Positions 24,496-32,903 of a DNA stretch of 49,894 bases are shown here, one piece after another. Numbering within the stretch: the first letter of the stretch is position 1; the number at the start of each line of letters is the position of its first letter. Source of the DNA: Candidatus Aristotella avistercoris (GTDB taxonomy: Bacteria; Bacillota; Clostridia; Oscillospirales; Ruminococcaceae); NCBI GenBank assembly GCA_904397835.1, contig CAJFOV010000032.1:1-49894 (forward strand), read 5' to 3'. The notes under the pieces are model-generated. The model did not search any database, was not told the origin of the DNA, and saw nothing but the letters and a program-made list of their open reading frames with translations. The position numbers and the translations under genes are program-made.

Positions 24496-25833
24496 TTATC
24501 CAACAGTAATTCTTTCCTGCGGTAGTCTGGCGAGGTTCTTGCTGGGCTCCGAGAGGGCCGCATAGATGAGCGTCAGGCCGCCGACCCTGCCTAAGAACAT
24601 AAGCGTCACCAAGATCATTTGGGAGGCCACTCCCAAACTTGGAGTGATACCAAGGGTTAACCCCACAGTACCTACAGCGGACGCTGTCTCATATAAGCAA
24701 ACGCTCAAGGGCAGGTTTTCCAGCACACTGATGGCCAAAGCGCCGCCAAAGAACAGGGTAAAGTACATGAGCAGGATGGTGGCGGCATTGCGCACCACAT
24801 CGCAGTCGATACGCCGGCCAAAACAGTGGGCATCTGACCTGCGCCGGAAGATGGACAGGGCGTTTACCGCCAGCACAGCTACGGTAGTGGTTTTCATGCC
24901 TCCTGCAGTGGAGCCGGGTGAGCCGCCGATGAGCATCAACAGAATCATAATCCCTTGGCTTGCGCCACTCATAGCGGCCAAATTTACGGTGTTGTAGCCT
25001 GCCGTCCTGGGGGTAACGGATTGAAAAAAGGCACTGAGAACCCGCTCTCCAAAGGGGCGTCCGGCAAAGTCCTGAAAGTAGAAGAACAGCGCTGGCAATA
25101 GAATCAGAACCCCGGTGGTCACTAGGATCACCTTGCTCTGCATCCGATAGCGTCTAAAGTGGAATTTGTTGGTCTTGATGTCCTCCCAGGTGAGGAAGCC
25201 GATGCCTCCCACCACAATCAGCAGCATGATGGTGATGTTGATCACCGGGTTGGCCACATAGGATGTCAGGGAGGGATAGAGGGATTCACTGGTCCCCAAA
25301 ATGTCAAAACCTGCATTGCAGAAGGCCGAAATGGAGTGGAACACCGCCATCCACACACCCCGTACACCATAATCCCGGCAGAATACCGGCATCATAGCGA
25401 GGGCGCCCAGCAGCTCAATGAGGAAGGTGGCCTTAAGGATAAAACCCGTGAGCCGCACAATGCCGCCCACTTTCGGGGCAGCAATGGCCTCCTGCATGGT
25501 GCTGCGCTGCATGAGGGAGATCTTTTTGCCAGAGAGCAGGGCAAAGGACACCGCAATGGTCACCACACCCAGACCTCCAATCTGAATGAGCAGAATGATC
25601 ACCGCCTGGCCGAAGGTGGACCAGTAGGATCCTGTGTCCTGCACCACCAGGCCGGTGACGCACACGGCGGAGGTGGAGGTGAACAACGTTTCGTTAAAAG
25701 GGGTCCATACGCCGCTGCTGGAGGAGATGGGCAGCGCAAGAATCATTGCTCCCAGAAGGATTACTCCAGCAAAACCCAATATGATGATTTGAAAGGAGGT
25801 CAAATGCCTCTTTCTATGAACCAGTTCGTTCAT
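24496..25833 (-). CDS. Potassium channel subunit, KtrB/TrkH family
   Basis: This 445-residue K+ translocating protein has four M1-P-M2 repeats. The selectivity-filter glycines are visible in AVCVTGLV, AFCNAGFD, TPRTAGYNT and SAVGTVGLT. Length and sequence fit KtrB better than the longer TrkH. I use the ATG at 25833 (MNELVHRKRH), seven bases after AAAGGAG; the ATG at 25839 is one base from it. The ktrA-type gene follows. A TATAAT lies at 25869-25874 (minus) without a clear -35, in a very A+T-rich leader. Expected to be controlled by KdpDE or c-di-AMP, by inference from the neighbours. Confidence 0.94.
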   Translation of the reverse strand: MNELVHRKRHLTSFQIIILGFAGVILLGAMILALPISSSSGVWTPFNETLFTSTSAVCVTGLVVQDTGSYWSTFGQAVIILLIQIGGLGVVTIAVSFALLSGKKISLMQRSTMQEAIAAPKVGGIVRLTGFILKATFLIELLGALAMMPVFCRDYGVRGVWMAVFHSISAFCNAGFDILGTSESLYPSLTSYVANPVINITIMLLIVVGGIGFLTWEDIKTNKFHFRRYRMQSKVILVTTGVLILLPALFFYFQDFAGRPFGERVLSAFFQSVTPRTAGYNTVNLAAMSGASQGIMILLMLIGGSPGSTAGGMKTTTVAVLAVNALSIFRRRSDAHCFGRRIDCDVVRNAATILLMYFTLFFGGALAISVLENLPLSVCLYETASAVGTVGLTLGITPSLGVASQMILVTLMFLGRVGGLTLIYAALSEPSKNLARLPQERITVG

Positions 25834-26164
25834 AATCATGCTCCTTTGTGCTCTTGTTTCTATGGTTCATTATATAGTTTTTGATTTTAAGATGGCGTTA
25901 GAACATCCCGTCTCTCATTAAGATGGGATAAAGATTTGCCGCTCTTTTCGGATAATTCCCCCAATTCCACAGGGAAAATTCCTTTGACCACGCCAATGAT
26001 ATCCATTGCTGCTGCAGATGAAAAAATCATCTTCTCTTGAATTGTTCAATGGCCTTTTGCTCCCGCTTAATAGAGATCCATCGACCAGCTGATCCGACAC
26101 CAGTCTCTTTCGTCTATGGTGGCGCTCATTCCGTCCCAATTTTAAGCGCTCGAACCGGCACACC
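25834..26164. other. Divergent intergenic region, ktrB to dinB
   Basis: It contains a perfect -10 (TATAAT at 25869-25874 on the minus strand) for the ktr unit. No -35 fits at 16-18 bp. The open frame at 25918-26163 (minus) has no ribosome binding site or recognisable product and is disregarded. Confidence 0.45.
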
Positions 26165-26193
26165 TTGCCACAGGAAAAGTCTTGTGATACAAT
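26165..26193 (+). promoter_or_regulatory. Promoter of dinB
   Basis: TTGCCA and TACAAT are separated by exactly 17 bp, with AAGGAGG and the GTG start following at normal distance. No LexA-type box was recognised. Confidence 0.7.
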
Positions 26194-26228
26194 AAGAGAA
26201 AATATGTTCTTTTCAAGGAGGGAGCACC

Positions 26229-27425
26229 GTGGACCGGACCATTCTGCACTGCGACTGCAACAGCTTTTACGCTTCGGTGGAGTGCCTGCTGCGCCCGGAG
26301 CTGGACCAGGGCCCCATGGCCGTCTGCGGGGATCCGGAGAGCCGCCACGGCATCATCCTGGCCAAAAACGAGAAGGCCAAGCGGTACGGCATCCAGACGG
26401 CAGAGACCATCTGGCAGGCCCAAAAGAAGTGCCCCCACCTGACCCTGGTGGCCCCCCACCGCCAGGCGTATGCCTGCTATTCCAGAGCGGTCAATGAGAT
26501 CTACCAGCGGTTTACCGACCTGGTGGAGCCCTTCAGCATTGACGAATCCTGGCTGGACGTGACCCACACCCAGCACCTCTTTGGGGATGGGCCCACCATC
26601 GCCGACACCCTGCGCCGCACCGTGCGGGAGGAGCTGGGGCTGACCATCTCCGTGGGGGTCTCCTTCAACAAGGTCTTTGCAAAACTTGGCAGCGACTACA
26701 AAAAGCCGGACGCCACCACGGTGATTTTCCGCCCGGACGTCCCCCGCATCGTCTATCCCCTGCCGGTGACAGACCTGCTCCTGGTGGGCAGAACCATGGC
26801 CCAGGCCCTCTCCCGCTGGGGGGTGCGCACCATTGGGGAGCTGGCCCAGCTGGATCCAAAGCTCCTGCGGGAGCGGCTGGGCAAGGCGGGGGAGACGGTG
26901 TGGCGGTATGCCAACGGCCTGGACGAGAGCCCCGTGCGCTCCGCCTATGAGGCCCCGGAGGTCAAATCCGTGGGGCACCATGTCACCTTCCCCCAAAATC
27001 TGACCACCTGGCCCCAGATGCAGCAGGGGATCTATGCCCTGTGTGACCAGGTGGCCGCCCGGCTGCGCAAACACAAGCTGGAGTGCCAGTCGGTCCACCT
27101 GACCATCAAGGATCCGGAGTTCCATGTCATCACCCGGCAGCGCACCCTGCCCCGGCCCACCCAGCTGAGCCGGGATCTGGCCCAGGTCTGTACCGAGCTG
27201 TTGCGAACCCACTGGCTCGACACCAAGCCCATCCGGATGCTGGCTGTCACCGCCGGAAGCTTGTGCCCAGAGGGGGGCAATGTGCAGATCTCCCTCTTTG
27301 ACAACGGGCAGGCCCAGTACGACCGGCTCAACCAGCTGGAACACACGGTGGACCAGCTGCGGGAAAAATTTGGCCGGGACGTCATCTCCCTTGCCCCCAA
27401 CCTCCCCCAGGACAGGGAGCCGTAG
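26229..27425 (+). CDS. dinB: Y-family DNA polymerase (Pol IV, DinB)
   Basis: This 398-residue error-prone polymerase performs translesion synthesis. The palm domain starts LHCDCNSFYASVE with the first metal Asp, and the second acidic pair is in FSIDESWLDVT, where Trp replaces the usual Tyr. NKVFAKLGSDYKKPD and a helix-hairpin-helix (thumb) region follow, then the little-finger domain. Near the C-terminus VQISLFD matches the beta-clamp-binding QxSLF motif. The start is GTG at 26229, after AAGGAGG. The gene has its own promoter and terminator. Confidence 0.95.
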   Translation: MDRTILHCDCNSFYASVECLLRPELDQGPMAVCGDPESRHGIILAKNEKAKRYGIQTAETIWQAQKKCPHLTLVAPHRQAYACYSRAVNEIYQRFTDLVEPFSIDESWLDVTHTQHLFGDGPTIADTLRRTVREELGLTISVGVSFNKVFAKLGSDYKKPDATTVIFRPDVPRIVYPLPVTDLLLVGRTMAQALSRWGVRTIGELAQLDPKLLRERLGKAGETVWRYANGLDESPVRSAYEAPEVKSVGHHVTFPQNLTTWPQMQQGIYALCDQVAARLRKHKLECQSVHLTIKDPEFHVITRQRTLPRPTQLSRDLAQVCTELLRTHWLDTKPIRMLAVTAGSLCPEGGNVQISLFDNGQAQYDRLNQLEHTVDQLREKFGRDVISLAPNLPQDREP

Positions 27426-27452
27426 GGGCCCGGAGAATCTACCCAATCGCAG

Positions 27453-27489
27453 AAAAACCGGTGTGACAGACATCACACCGGTTTTTTTC
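27453..27489 (+). terminator. Terminator of dinB
   Basis: A perfect stem AAAACCGGTGTGA (27454-27466) with its complement at 27473-27485, a 6-nt loop and a run of seven T. Confidence 0.92.
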
Positions 27490-27651
27490 TATCCCCTGGG
27501 CGAAATGTACCCAAAATCTGAGGGGGCCTTTTCACGCTAGACAGATGGCGGACGGGAACGTCCACTCAGGAGCAATCCCATAGAGGTGCTCCTCAGGGAT
27601 AAAGCGCGCCACCCCGCAGCCCTCTTCACACCGCCGGAAGCGGGTCGATCC

Positions 27652-29022
27652 CTATTGGGCCGCCTGGGCGCCGTCCTGCTCCTGGAAGTCCGGCCGGTTC
27701 AGCTCACCCCGCAGCCTTCTGAGGATGATGAGGGAGAGCAGCCCCGCCAGAAGGGAGGTCCCGGCAAAATTAAGCCAAATCCCCGTCAGACCCAGGGGCC
27801 ACAGGGCCCCAATGAGAACCACCGGGAACACCAGAGCGGTGGAGACGGAGATCAGGGAGGCAGACAGGGGTTTTTCAATGGCCAGCATGTAGCTCTGGGT
27901 GGCAAAGGAGAACCAGCGAGTCAGATAGGTCAGGCTGAAGAGCTGCAGGGCGCTGACGGCGTTCTGCAGCAGCTCCTCCCCGGCACCTGCCACAAAGAGG
28001 TGGGTGATCTGCTCCGGCAGCAGGGCAATGGCAAACACCGCCACCAGGGAGACCACGCCGCTGGATACAAAACAGCACTTTTCAATGGCCCGCACCCGGG
28101 AGTACTGCTGTGCGCCCCAGTTGTACCCCACCGCCGGCTGGAGGGAATCACACATGCCGTACAGCAGGGGCTGGATGAAGCCCTCGGCAAACATCAAAAT
28201 GCCGTAGACCGAGACGGCCATCTCCCCGCCCAGGTGAACCAAAATGGCGTTCATCAAAATGGAGGTGATTCTGCCAGCGATGTTGTTCAAAAAGTTGGGG
28301 CTGCCGCAGGCCACAATCTGCCGGATCATCCGGCCGTGGAAACGGGGTCTGCAGAACCGCAGCAGCGCCTTGCCCCGCAGAAAGGGCACAAAGGCGATCC
28401 CCGCACAGACGAACATGCCCATGCAGGTGGCCAGGGCCGCACCCCAAATGCCCCAGCGGAACACACCCAAAAACAGGAACTCCAGCACACCGCTCAGGGC
28501 GGACATGAAAATATTTAAAAACATGCTGCCCCGGATGTAGCCGCAGATCCGCAGAAAATTGTCCACCGCAAAGATGATGGTGGTCACCGGGGAACAGAGG
28601 GCGTAGACCCGCAGGTACTGCACCGCCATCTCTGCAAATTCTCCCGTTGCCCCCATGAGCTGGATCAGCAGAGGCGCCACAGCGTACAGAATGCCGCCAA
28701 CCAATACCCCGGCCCCCACGATCATCAGGCAGGCACAGGTGAAGATGTTGTTGGCCTCCTGGGACTGTTTTTTCCCCAGGGAGATGGAGATGGGCACCGC
28801 CGACCCCACGCCGATGAGGTCCGCCAGGGAGAAGTTGATCACCACAAAGGGCATGGCAAGATTCAGGGCGGCAAATGCCGTGGCCCCCAGATACTGCCCC
28901 ACAAAGACCCCGTCAATGGTCTGGTAGAGGGCCGAGGCCAACATGCTGATCGCCCCAGGTAGAGAAGCCAACAGGAAGAGCTTCAACGGGGGTGTTTTGG
29001 CAAAGAGTGTAGTAGAATTCAT
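27652..29022 (-). CDS. MATE family multidrug/sodium exporter
   Basis: This 456-residue integral membrane protein has about twelve transmembrane segments in two similar halves. MATE proteins export cationic drugs or metabolites in exchange for Na+ or H+. The N-terminal half shows SLPGAISMLASALYQTIDGVFVGQYLG, the usual start of the bacterial DinF/NorM-like group, and GVGSAVPISISLGKKQ after TM2. The second half has SPNFLNNIAGR and CDSLQPAVGYNWGAQ, which is typical. AAGGAAGGA lies upstream. A MarR regulator gene lies directly upstream on the same strand, so expression is probably inducible. The substrate is unknown. Confidence 0.93.
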   Translation of the reverse strand: MNSTTLFAKTPPLKLFLLASLPGAISMLASALYQTIDGVFVGQYLGATAFAALNLAMPFVVINFSLADLIGVGSAVPISISLGKKQSQEANNIFTCACLMIVGAGVLVGGILYAVAPLLIQLMGATGEFAEMAVQYLRVYALCSPVTTIIFAVDNFLRICGYIRGSMFLNIFMSALSGVLEFLFLGVFRWGIWGAALATCMGMFVCAGIAFVPFLRGKALLRFCRPRFHGRMIRQIVACGSPNFLNNIAGRITSILMNAILVHLGGEMAVSVYGILMFAEGFIQPLLYGMCDSLQPAVGYNWGAQQYSRVRAIEKCCFVSSGVVSLVAVFAIALLPEQITHLFVAGAGEELLQNAVSALQLFSLTYLTRWFSFATQSYMLAIEKPLSASLISVSTALVFPVVLIGALWPLGLTGIWLNFAGTSLLAGLLSLIILRRLRGELNRPDFQEQDGAQAAQ

Positions 29023-29060
29023 GGTTTCTCATCCTTCCTTTCGTACATTTTCAAAAACTA

Positions 29061-29077
29061 TTTGGAGCGGTTCCAAA
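29061..29077. promoter_or_regulatory. Inverted repeat in front of the MATE gene
   Basis: TTTGGA, 5 bp, TCCAAA lies about 40 bp upstream of the MATE start codon. It is a plausible operator for the adjacent MarR protein, but its sequence differs from the palindrome in front of marR. Confidence 0.35.
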
Positions 29078-29145
29078 GGCCCATTTTTCAGCTCGTTTTC
29101 AGCGCTCCAAAACCCAATGATCTCCATCGGACGCTGGACAAGACA

Positions 29146-29176
29146 ATCGGCCACTTTGTTCCAGAGAGTGGCCGAT
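29146..29176 (-). terminator. Hairpin between marR and the MATE gene
   Basis: ATCGGCCACT and AGTGGCCGAT form a perfect 10-bp stem with an 11-nt loop, just after the marR stop. The tail on the minus strand (TTGTCTTGTC) is only moderately T-rich, so it may be a leaky terminator or attenuator that sets the regulator/exporter ratio. Confidence 0.5.
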
Positions 29177-29200
29177 GGACAGCTTCATCTGCCAACAGGA

Positions 29201-29644
29201 CTATCTCCCATTGATCTGCGCCTGCAGCAGCTCCACATATCTGCGGGTCAGGGTGAGCAGGGCCGCCTGCTCCGCCTCCCCTAAGGACTGGAGCGCCCTG
29301 CGCTCTGCCAACATGAGGGGGGCAATGATACTCTGGGCAACTGCTCTCCCCTGTTCTGTCAGCAAAACCTGCTTGTTCTTCCGGTTTTTATCTGTGGTTT
29401 GCAGCAGAATGAGGCCCTTTGCCTCCAGACTCTTCAGAGCGGAGTTGAGGGTCTGGGGTGGGCAGTGCCAGGCTGCACAGAGCTCCCGCTGGGTGTAGAC
29501 ACCCTCCCTCTCGTAGAGGGAGTAGAGCAGCCACAGGGTCATATCGGAGATACCCTGGGCCTTGGCATAGCGGTGGTAGAGCTCATCCACTTCGCGGTAG
29601 AGCTGGTTGAATTCCCGCAGGGGGTCGGTGTATATTTCTTCCAT
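29201..29644 (-). CDS. MarR family transcriptional regulator of the MATE exporter
   Basis: This 147-residue winged-helix repressor shows YTQRELCAAWHCPPQTLNSALKSLEAKGLI as the recognition region and a wing with DKNRKNKQVLLTEQG, both characteristic of MarR. I chose the ATG at 29644 (MEEIYTD), preceded by GGAGG; the frame to 29677 adds 11 residues and ignores that site. The gene precedes the exporter gene on the same strand. MarR proteins usually repress themselves and a linked exporter until a ligand binds, and a palindrome sits at its own transcription start. Confidence 0.9.
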   Translation of the reverse strand: MEEIYTDPLREFNQLYREVDELYHRYAKAQGISDMTLWLLYSLYEREGVYTQRELCAAWHCPPQTLNSALKSLEAKGLILLQTTDKNRKNKQVLLTEQGRAVAQSIIAPLMLAERRALQSLGEAEQAALLTLTRRYVELLQAQINGR

Positions 29645-29662
29645 TGCTAGTCCTCCATTTAA

Positions 29663-29674
29663 TCCGAAAACGGA
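29663..29674 (-). promoter_or_regulatory. Palindrome at the marR transcription start
   Basis: TCCG-AAAA-CGGA lies immediately downstream of the marR -10, at about +2 to +13. This is a typical place for an autoregulatory operator. Confidence 0.45.
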
Positions 29675-29682
29675 CAATTTCT

Positions 29683-29710
29683 ATTCTAACATAAAATGGA
29701 TTCTTGTCAA
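29683..29710 (-). promoter_or_regulatory. Promoter of marR and the MATE gene
   Basis: On the minus strand a perfect TTGACA (29705-29710) is followed after 16 bp by TAGAAT (29683-29688). Confidence 0.75.
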
Positions 29711-29862
29711 GGATGGGATGCCCGCTATAAGAATCCTCTGAGCAGGGCGGGGATCCCTCTGCCCAAGCCTCCGTCCACGTGCCTACATGTACAGCATCGG
29801 AGCCCCAACCGCCCAATATCAGGTAGAAAAAGCGCTCTTCCAAGGGACTGCTGTGACACGCG

Positions 29863-29892
29863 TTGTCCTTTTGTCCCACTCCGTGGTATACT
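29863..29892 (+). promoter_or_regulatory. Promoter of nudC
   Basis: TTGTCC, 18 bp, TATACT preceded by TGG (extended -10). About 100 bp upstream of the nudC start. The rest of 29711-29990 shows no other feature. Confidence 0.6.
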
Positions 29893-29990
29893 AAAAAATA
29901 TGTTGATGGCTCTCCCCTCCACCGCTCTGATGGATGGGAGGGATCTGCACAGAATTGCCGATGGTCCCGCATTCTTTTGGAGGTGTTTGT

Positions 29991-30818
29991 ATGCTTCAGG
30001 AGATCTTTCCCCACCAGTTTGACCGCTCCTACCCTGGGCGGCCTCCACAGCCCCAGGACCTGCTGGTCTGTCTCAATGGGGAACAGATTTTGTTGTGGGA
30101 CGCACCCCAGGGCCTGACCCTGCCCACCCTGTCCCAGTGGCCAGACTGGGGCGGAATTACCTATGGGTTTTCCATTGACGCCACAGCCTTCTTCCTCACC
30201 CTGCAGCAGCCGGAGCAACTGCCGCCCCACTGGGGTCTATATCCCCTGCACATCCTGCGAAACCTGCAGCCCCAGTGGCTGACCTTTGGGGCCATCACCG
30301 GCACCCAGCTGCTCCGCTGGCGGGAGAGCCGCCGTTTCTGCGGCCGGTGCGGCACCCCCATGGCGGAACACCCCACCGAGCGTGCCCTGCGCTGCCCCCA
30401 GTGCGGTCTGATCGAGTATCCCAAAATCAGCCCCGCCATCATTGTGGCCGTCACTCATGGGGATCAGATCCTCCTGGCCAAGGCCGCCCACGGCTCCTAC
30501 CCCCACTGGGCCCTCATCGCCGGCTTTGTGGAGGTGGGCGAAACCTTTGAGGAGACGGTGGCCCGGGAGGTTCTGGAGGAGGTGGGCCTGCAGGTGTGCA
30601 ACATCCGCTACTATAAGAGCCAGCCCTGGGCCTTCTCCGATACGGAGATGATCGGCTTCTATGCGGATCTGGCAGGCTCTCCCCAGATCACCCTGCAGAA
30701 GAGCGAGCTCTCCCAGGCACGGTGGTTCCACCGGGAGGAGATTCCCCCCAGCATTTCAGACATCAGCATCGGCAATGCGCTCATTGAGACCTTCCGCGCC
30801 AACCGCCATCCTCGGTAA
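29991..30818 (+). CDS. nudC: NAD+ diphosphatase (NADH pyrophosphatase), NudC-like Nudix hydrolase
   Basis: This 275-residue enzyme splits NAD(H) to NMN(H) and AMP; members of the family also remove NAD caps from RNA. After an N-terminal domain (about 1-105) comes a zinc ribbon, CGRCG...CPQCG. The Nudix box is GFVEVGETFEETVAREVLEE (GX5EX7REUXEEXGU), and the SQPWAFSD motif sets NudC apart from other Nudix enzymes. I place the start at the ATG at 29991 after GGAGGT; the upstream in-frame ATG at 29934 has no such site. The gene seems monocistronic. Confidence 0.93.
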   Translation: MLQEIFPHQFDRSYPGRPPQPQDLLVCLNGEQILLWDAPQGLTLPTLSQWPDWGGITYGFSIDATAFFLTLQQPEQLPPHWGLYPLHILRNLQPQWLTFGAITGTQLLRWRESRRFCGRCGTPMAEHPTERALRCPQCGLIEYPKISPAIIVAVTHGDQILLAKAAHGSYPHWALIAGFVEVGETFEETVAREVLEEVGLQVCNIRYYKSQPWAFSDTEMIGFYADLAGSPQITLQKSELSQARWFHREEIPPSISDISIGNALIETFRANRHPR

Positions 30819-30831
30819 CACACCGACACAA

Positions 30832-30858
30832 AGGGCCCCAAGGGGGCCTCTTTCTTAC
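30832..30858 (+). terminator. Short terminator after nudC
   Basis: GGCCCC and GGGGCC form a 6-bp GC stem with a 3-nt loop, followed by CTTTCTT. It is short but correctly placed. Confidence 0.55.
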
Positions 30859-31045
30859 CCTTTTTGCGGATTTCCCTCGCATAGGAGGGGGAAGCTTCAG
30901 CAAAATAAACATTTATTCTAACAATTAAATCTGATTTTTTCGATGGGTCCCATCTTTCATGCGTTTTTTCTAAATTTTTTCTCAACCCTGGCTGCAAGTT
31001 TGTTTGACAGATCCGTGCAAAAAACTCGCAATGTTTGTTGCATTC
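30859..31045. other. Intergenic, no gene seen
   Basis: AT-rich stretch between nudC and the dehydrogenase. A TTGACA near 31003 has no matching -10 at 16-18 bp. Confidence 0.45.
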
Positions 31046-31054
31046 TGCTATAAT
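31046..31054 (+). promoter_or_regulatory. Extended -10 promoter of the hydroxyacid dehydrogenase
   Basis: TGC directly followed by a perfect TATAAT, 70 bp before the ATG at 31124. No good -35 is present, which is acceptable for an extended -10. Confidence 0.6.
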
Positions 31055-31123
31055 GGATCGGGAAGATATTTTTCAAAAAGAAAAATTTAATTTTATACAG
31101 TGAAATAACGGAGGATGGTCTTC

Positions 31124-32077
31124 ATGAACATTGTTCTTTTGGAATCTCTGGCTGTGCCCCAGGCGGACATAGAGGCCCTGGCGGCCCCCCTCACAGCGGC
31201 GGGACACAGTTTCTGCGCCTATACGGATGGCAACCGGGACCCCCAGGTGCTCATCCAGCGTGCCAAGGAGGCGGATATCCTCCTGGTGGCCAACAGCCCA
31301 CTGCCTGCCCAGGTGGTGGAGGCCTGCCCCAACTTAAAATATATCTCCGTGGCCTTCACCGGCGTGGACCACATCCCCATGGATCTGTGCCGGGAGCGTG
31401 GCATCCAGGTGAGCAACTGCGCAGGATACTCCAACGAGTCGGTGGCAGAACTGGTCTTTGGGCTGGTGCTCTCTCTGGCCCGGCAGCTCCCCGCCTGTGA
31501 CAGCGCTGTGCGCAGCGGCAGGGATAAGAGCGGCCTGGTGGGTTATGAGATCCGGGGCAAAAAATTTGGCATTGTGGGCACCGGCGCCATCGGCCTGCGC
31601 ACGGCGGAGCTCGCCAAGGCCTTTGGCTGCCAGCTCTACGGCTACAGCCACTCCCAGCGGCAGGAGGCCCTGGACCTGGGCATCACCTATCTGCCCCTGG
31701 AGGAGCTGATGGCCCAGTGCGACATCATCAGCCTCCATGTGCCCTCCAACGGCAGCACCCATCACCTGATTGATGCGGGGATGATCCGCCGCATGAAGCC
31801 CACCGCTCTGCTCATCAACACCGCCCGTGGACCGGTGGTGGACAACGCCGCTCTGGCCCAGGCCCTGCAGGAGGGCCGCATCGGCGGGGCTGGCATCGAC
31901 GTCTTTGAGGTGGAGCCCCCCATTCCCCAGGATCACCCCCTCTGCGGAGCGCCCAGGTGCATCCTGACCCCCCATGTGGCCTTTGCCACCGCCCAGAGCA
32001 TGGTGGTGCGGGCCCAGATGGCCTTCGAAAATGTGGATCTGTACCTCCAAGGCCGTCCCCACAACCTGATGCAATAG
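31124..32077 (+). CDS. D-isomer-specific 2-hydroxyacid dehydrogenase
   Basis: This 317-residue NAD-dependent enzyme reduces a 2-oxo acid to a D-2-hydroxyacid or the reverse. The split substrate domain flanks a Rossmann domain with GIVGTGAIGLRTAELAKAFG. The catalytic Arg is in NTARGPVVD, the Glu in IDVFEVEPP and the His in LTPHVAF. Family members include phosphoglycerate dehydrogenase, hydroxypyruvate reductase and D-lactate dehydrogenase. At 317 residues, without an ACT domain, it is unlikely to be full-length SerA. The start is the ATG at 31124, with GGAGG 9 bp upstream. It stands alone between its promoter and terminator. Confidence 0.9.
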   Translation: MNIVLLESLAVPQADIEALAAPLTAAGHSFCAYTDGNRDPQVLIQRAKEADILLVANSPLPAQVVEACPNLKYISVAFTGVDHIPMDLCRERGIQVSNCAGYSNESVAELVFGLVLSLARQLPACDSAVRSGRDKSGLVGYEIRGKKFGIVGTGAIGLRTAELAKAFGCQLYGYSHSQRQEALDLGITYLPLEELMAQCDIISLHVPSNGSTHHLIDAGMIRRMKPTALLINTARGPVVDNAALAQALQEGRIGGAGIDVFEVEPPIPQDHPLCGAPRCILTPHVAFATAQSMVVRAQMAFENVDLYLQGRPHNLMQ

Positions 32078-32113
32078 GTGCTGCCTCCTCCATCAGAAAA
32101 GGAACATAGAAGA

Positions 32114-32145
32114 ATGGCCCTCTGCCTAAGCAGAGGGCCATTTTT
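32114..32145. terminator. Terminator between the dehydrogenase and the AIM24-family gene
   Basis: A perfect 12-bp stem (ATGGCCCTCTGC, 32114-32125, and its complement at 32130-32141) with a 4-nt loop and TTTTTG tail. The minus-strand tail is also T-rich, so it may serve both convergent genes. Confidence 0.88.
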
Positions 32146-32166
32146 GTTGCGATGCCACCTAAAAAT

Positions 32167-32847
32167 TTACTTTGCAGACGGGAAGAAGGGGCGCAAAATG
32201 GCCGCCACACCGCTGATGGGCATGGTCTGGAGGATGATCTTGCCCGGGCCTTTCACCAGGGTATTGAAAATTCCTTCGCCGCCAAAGAGCATGTTTTTCA
32301 CCCCGGGGACGGAGACAATCTCCATGGAACAGGTCTCAGACATGGCCGCCAGATACCCGGTATCCACCACCATAGACTGGCCAGCGGCCAGCTCATATTC
32401 CATGGCGTGGCCATCAATCTCCACAAAGGCGGTGCCGCTGCCGGAGAGTCTCTGCATAATAAAGCCCTCGCCGCCAAAGAATCCAGCGCCCAACTTTTTC
32501 TGGAAGTGGACAGAGAGGTTGACCCCTGCCTCCGCCGCCAAAAAGCCAGACTTCTGTACAATAATGCCCTGATCTGGGCGGATGTCAAAGGCTAGGATAG
32601 AGCCAGGAAAACTGGAGGCAAAGGCAATCATGCCGGAACCTCCTTGGGCGGTGTAGCGGTTCTGGAAGATGGCCTCGCCGGCAAACATCCGGCCCAGGGC
32701 TTTGCCAAAGCCGCCGTTGCTGGTGGTCTCCATCTTCATGTTGGGAGACATCCAGCTCATGGAGCCCCGCTCGGTGATCATGCTCTCCCCTGCGGTCAGC
32801 TCACAGACCACCACAGGCAGGGGCGTGCCTTCAATTTGGTATCTCAT
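32167..32847 (-). CDS. AIM24 family (TIGR00266) protein
   Basis: This 226-residue protein is of the AIM24/TIGR00266 family, a beta-rich fold related to a half of the double-stranded beta-helix proteins. The Gly-rich GKALGRMFAGEAIFQNRYTAQ and LGAGFFGGEGFIMQRLSGSG segments are characteristic. The molecular function of the bacterial proteins is not established; yeast AIM24 affects mitochondrial membrane organisation. I use the ATG at 32847 (MRYQIEG), which fits family starts and lies 9 bp from GAGAGGAG; the ATG at 32856 touches that site. Its mRNA appears to start with a stable hairpin. Confidence 0.85.
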   Translation of the reverse strand: MRYQIEGTPLPVVVCELTAGESMITERGSMSWMSPNMKMETTSNGGFGKALGRMFAGEAIFQNRYTAQGGSGMIAFASSFPGSILAFDIRPDQGIIVQKSGFLAAEAGVNLSVHFQKKLGAGFFGGEGFIMQRLSGSGTAFVEIDGHAMEYELAAGQSMVVDTGYLAAMSETCSMEIVSVPGVKNMLFGGEGIFNTLVKGPGKIILQTMPISGVAAILRPFFPSAK

Positions 32848-32876
32848 TGTTTCCATCTCCTCTCTTCAAACAAACA

Positions 32877-32899
32877 GGGAACCGGACCCTCCGGTTCCC
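32877..32899 (-). promoter_or_regulatory. 5'-terminal mRNA hairpin of the AIM24-family gene
   Basis: A perfect 10-bp stem GGGAACCGGA/TCCGGTTCCC with a 3-nt loop begins within a few bases of the predicted transcription start and ends about 20 bp before the ribosome binding site. A T-rich tail, TGTTTGTTTG, follows it on the minus strand. It could stabilise the 5' end or act as an early terminator. Confidence 0.55.
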
Positions 32900-32903
32900 T
32901 TTC

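Noticed and set aside
25918-26163. 81-codon minus-strand frame between ktrB and dinB
   Set aside because: It lacks a ribosome binding site, and its end overlaps the dinB promoter region.
27586-28518. 310-codon plus-strand frame opposite the MATE gene
   Set aside because: It is antisense to a clear MATE transporter and has a low-complexity Gly/Gln/His/Pro-rich product.
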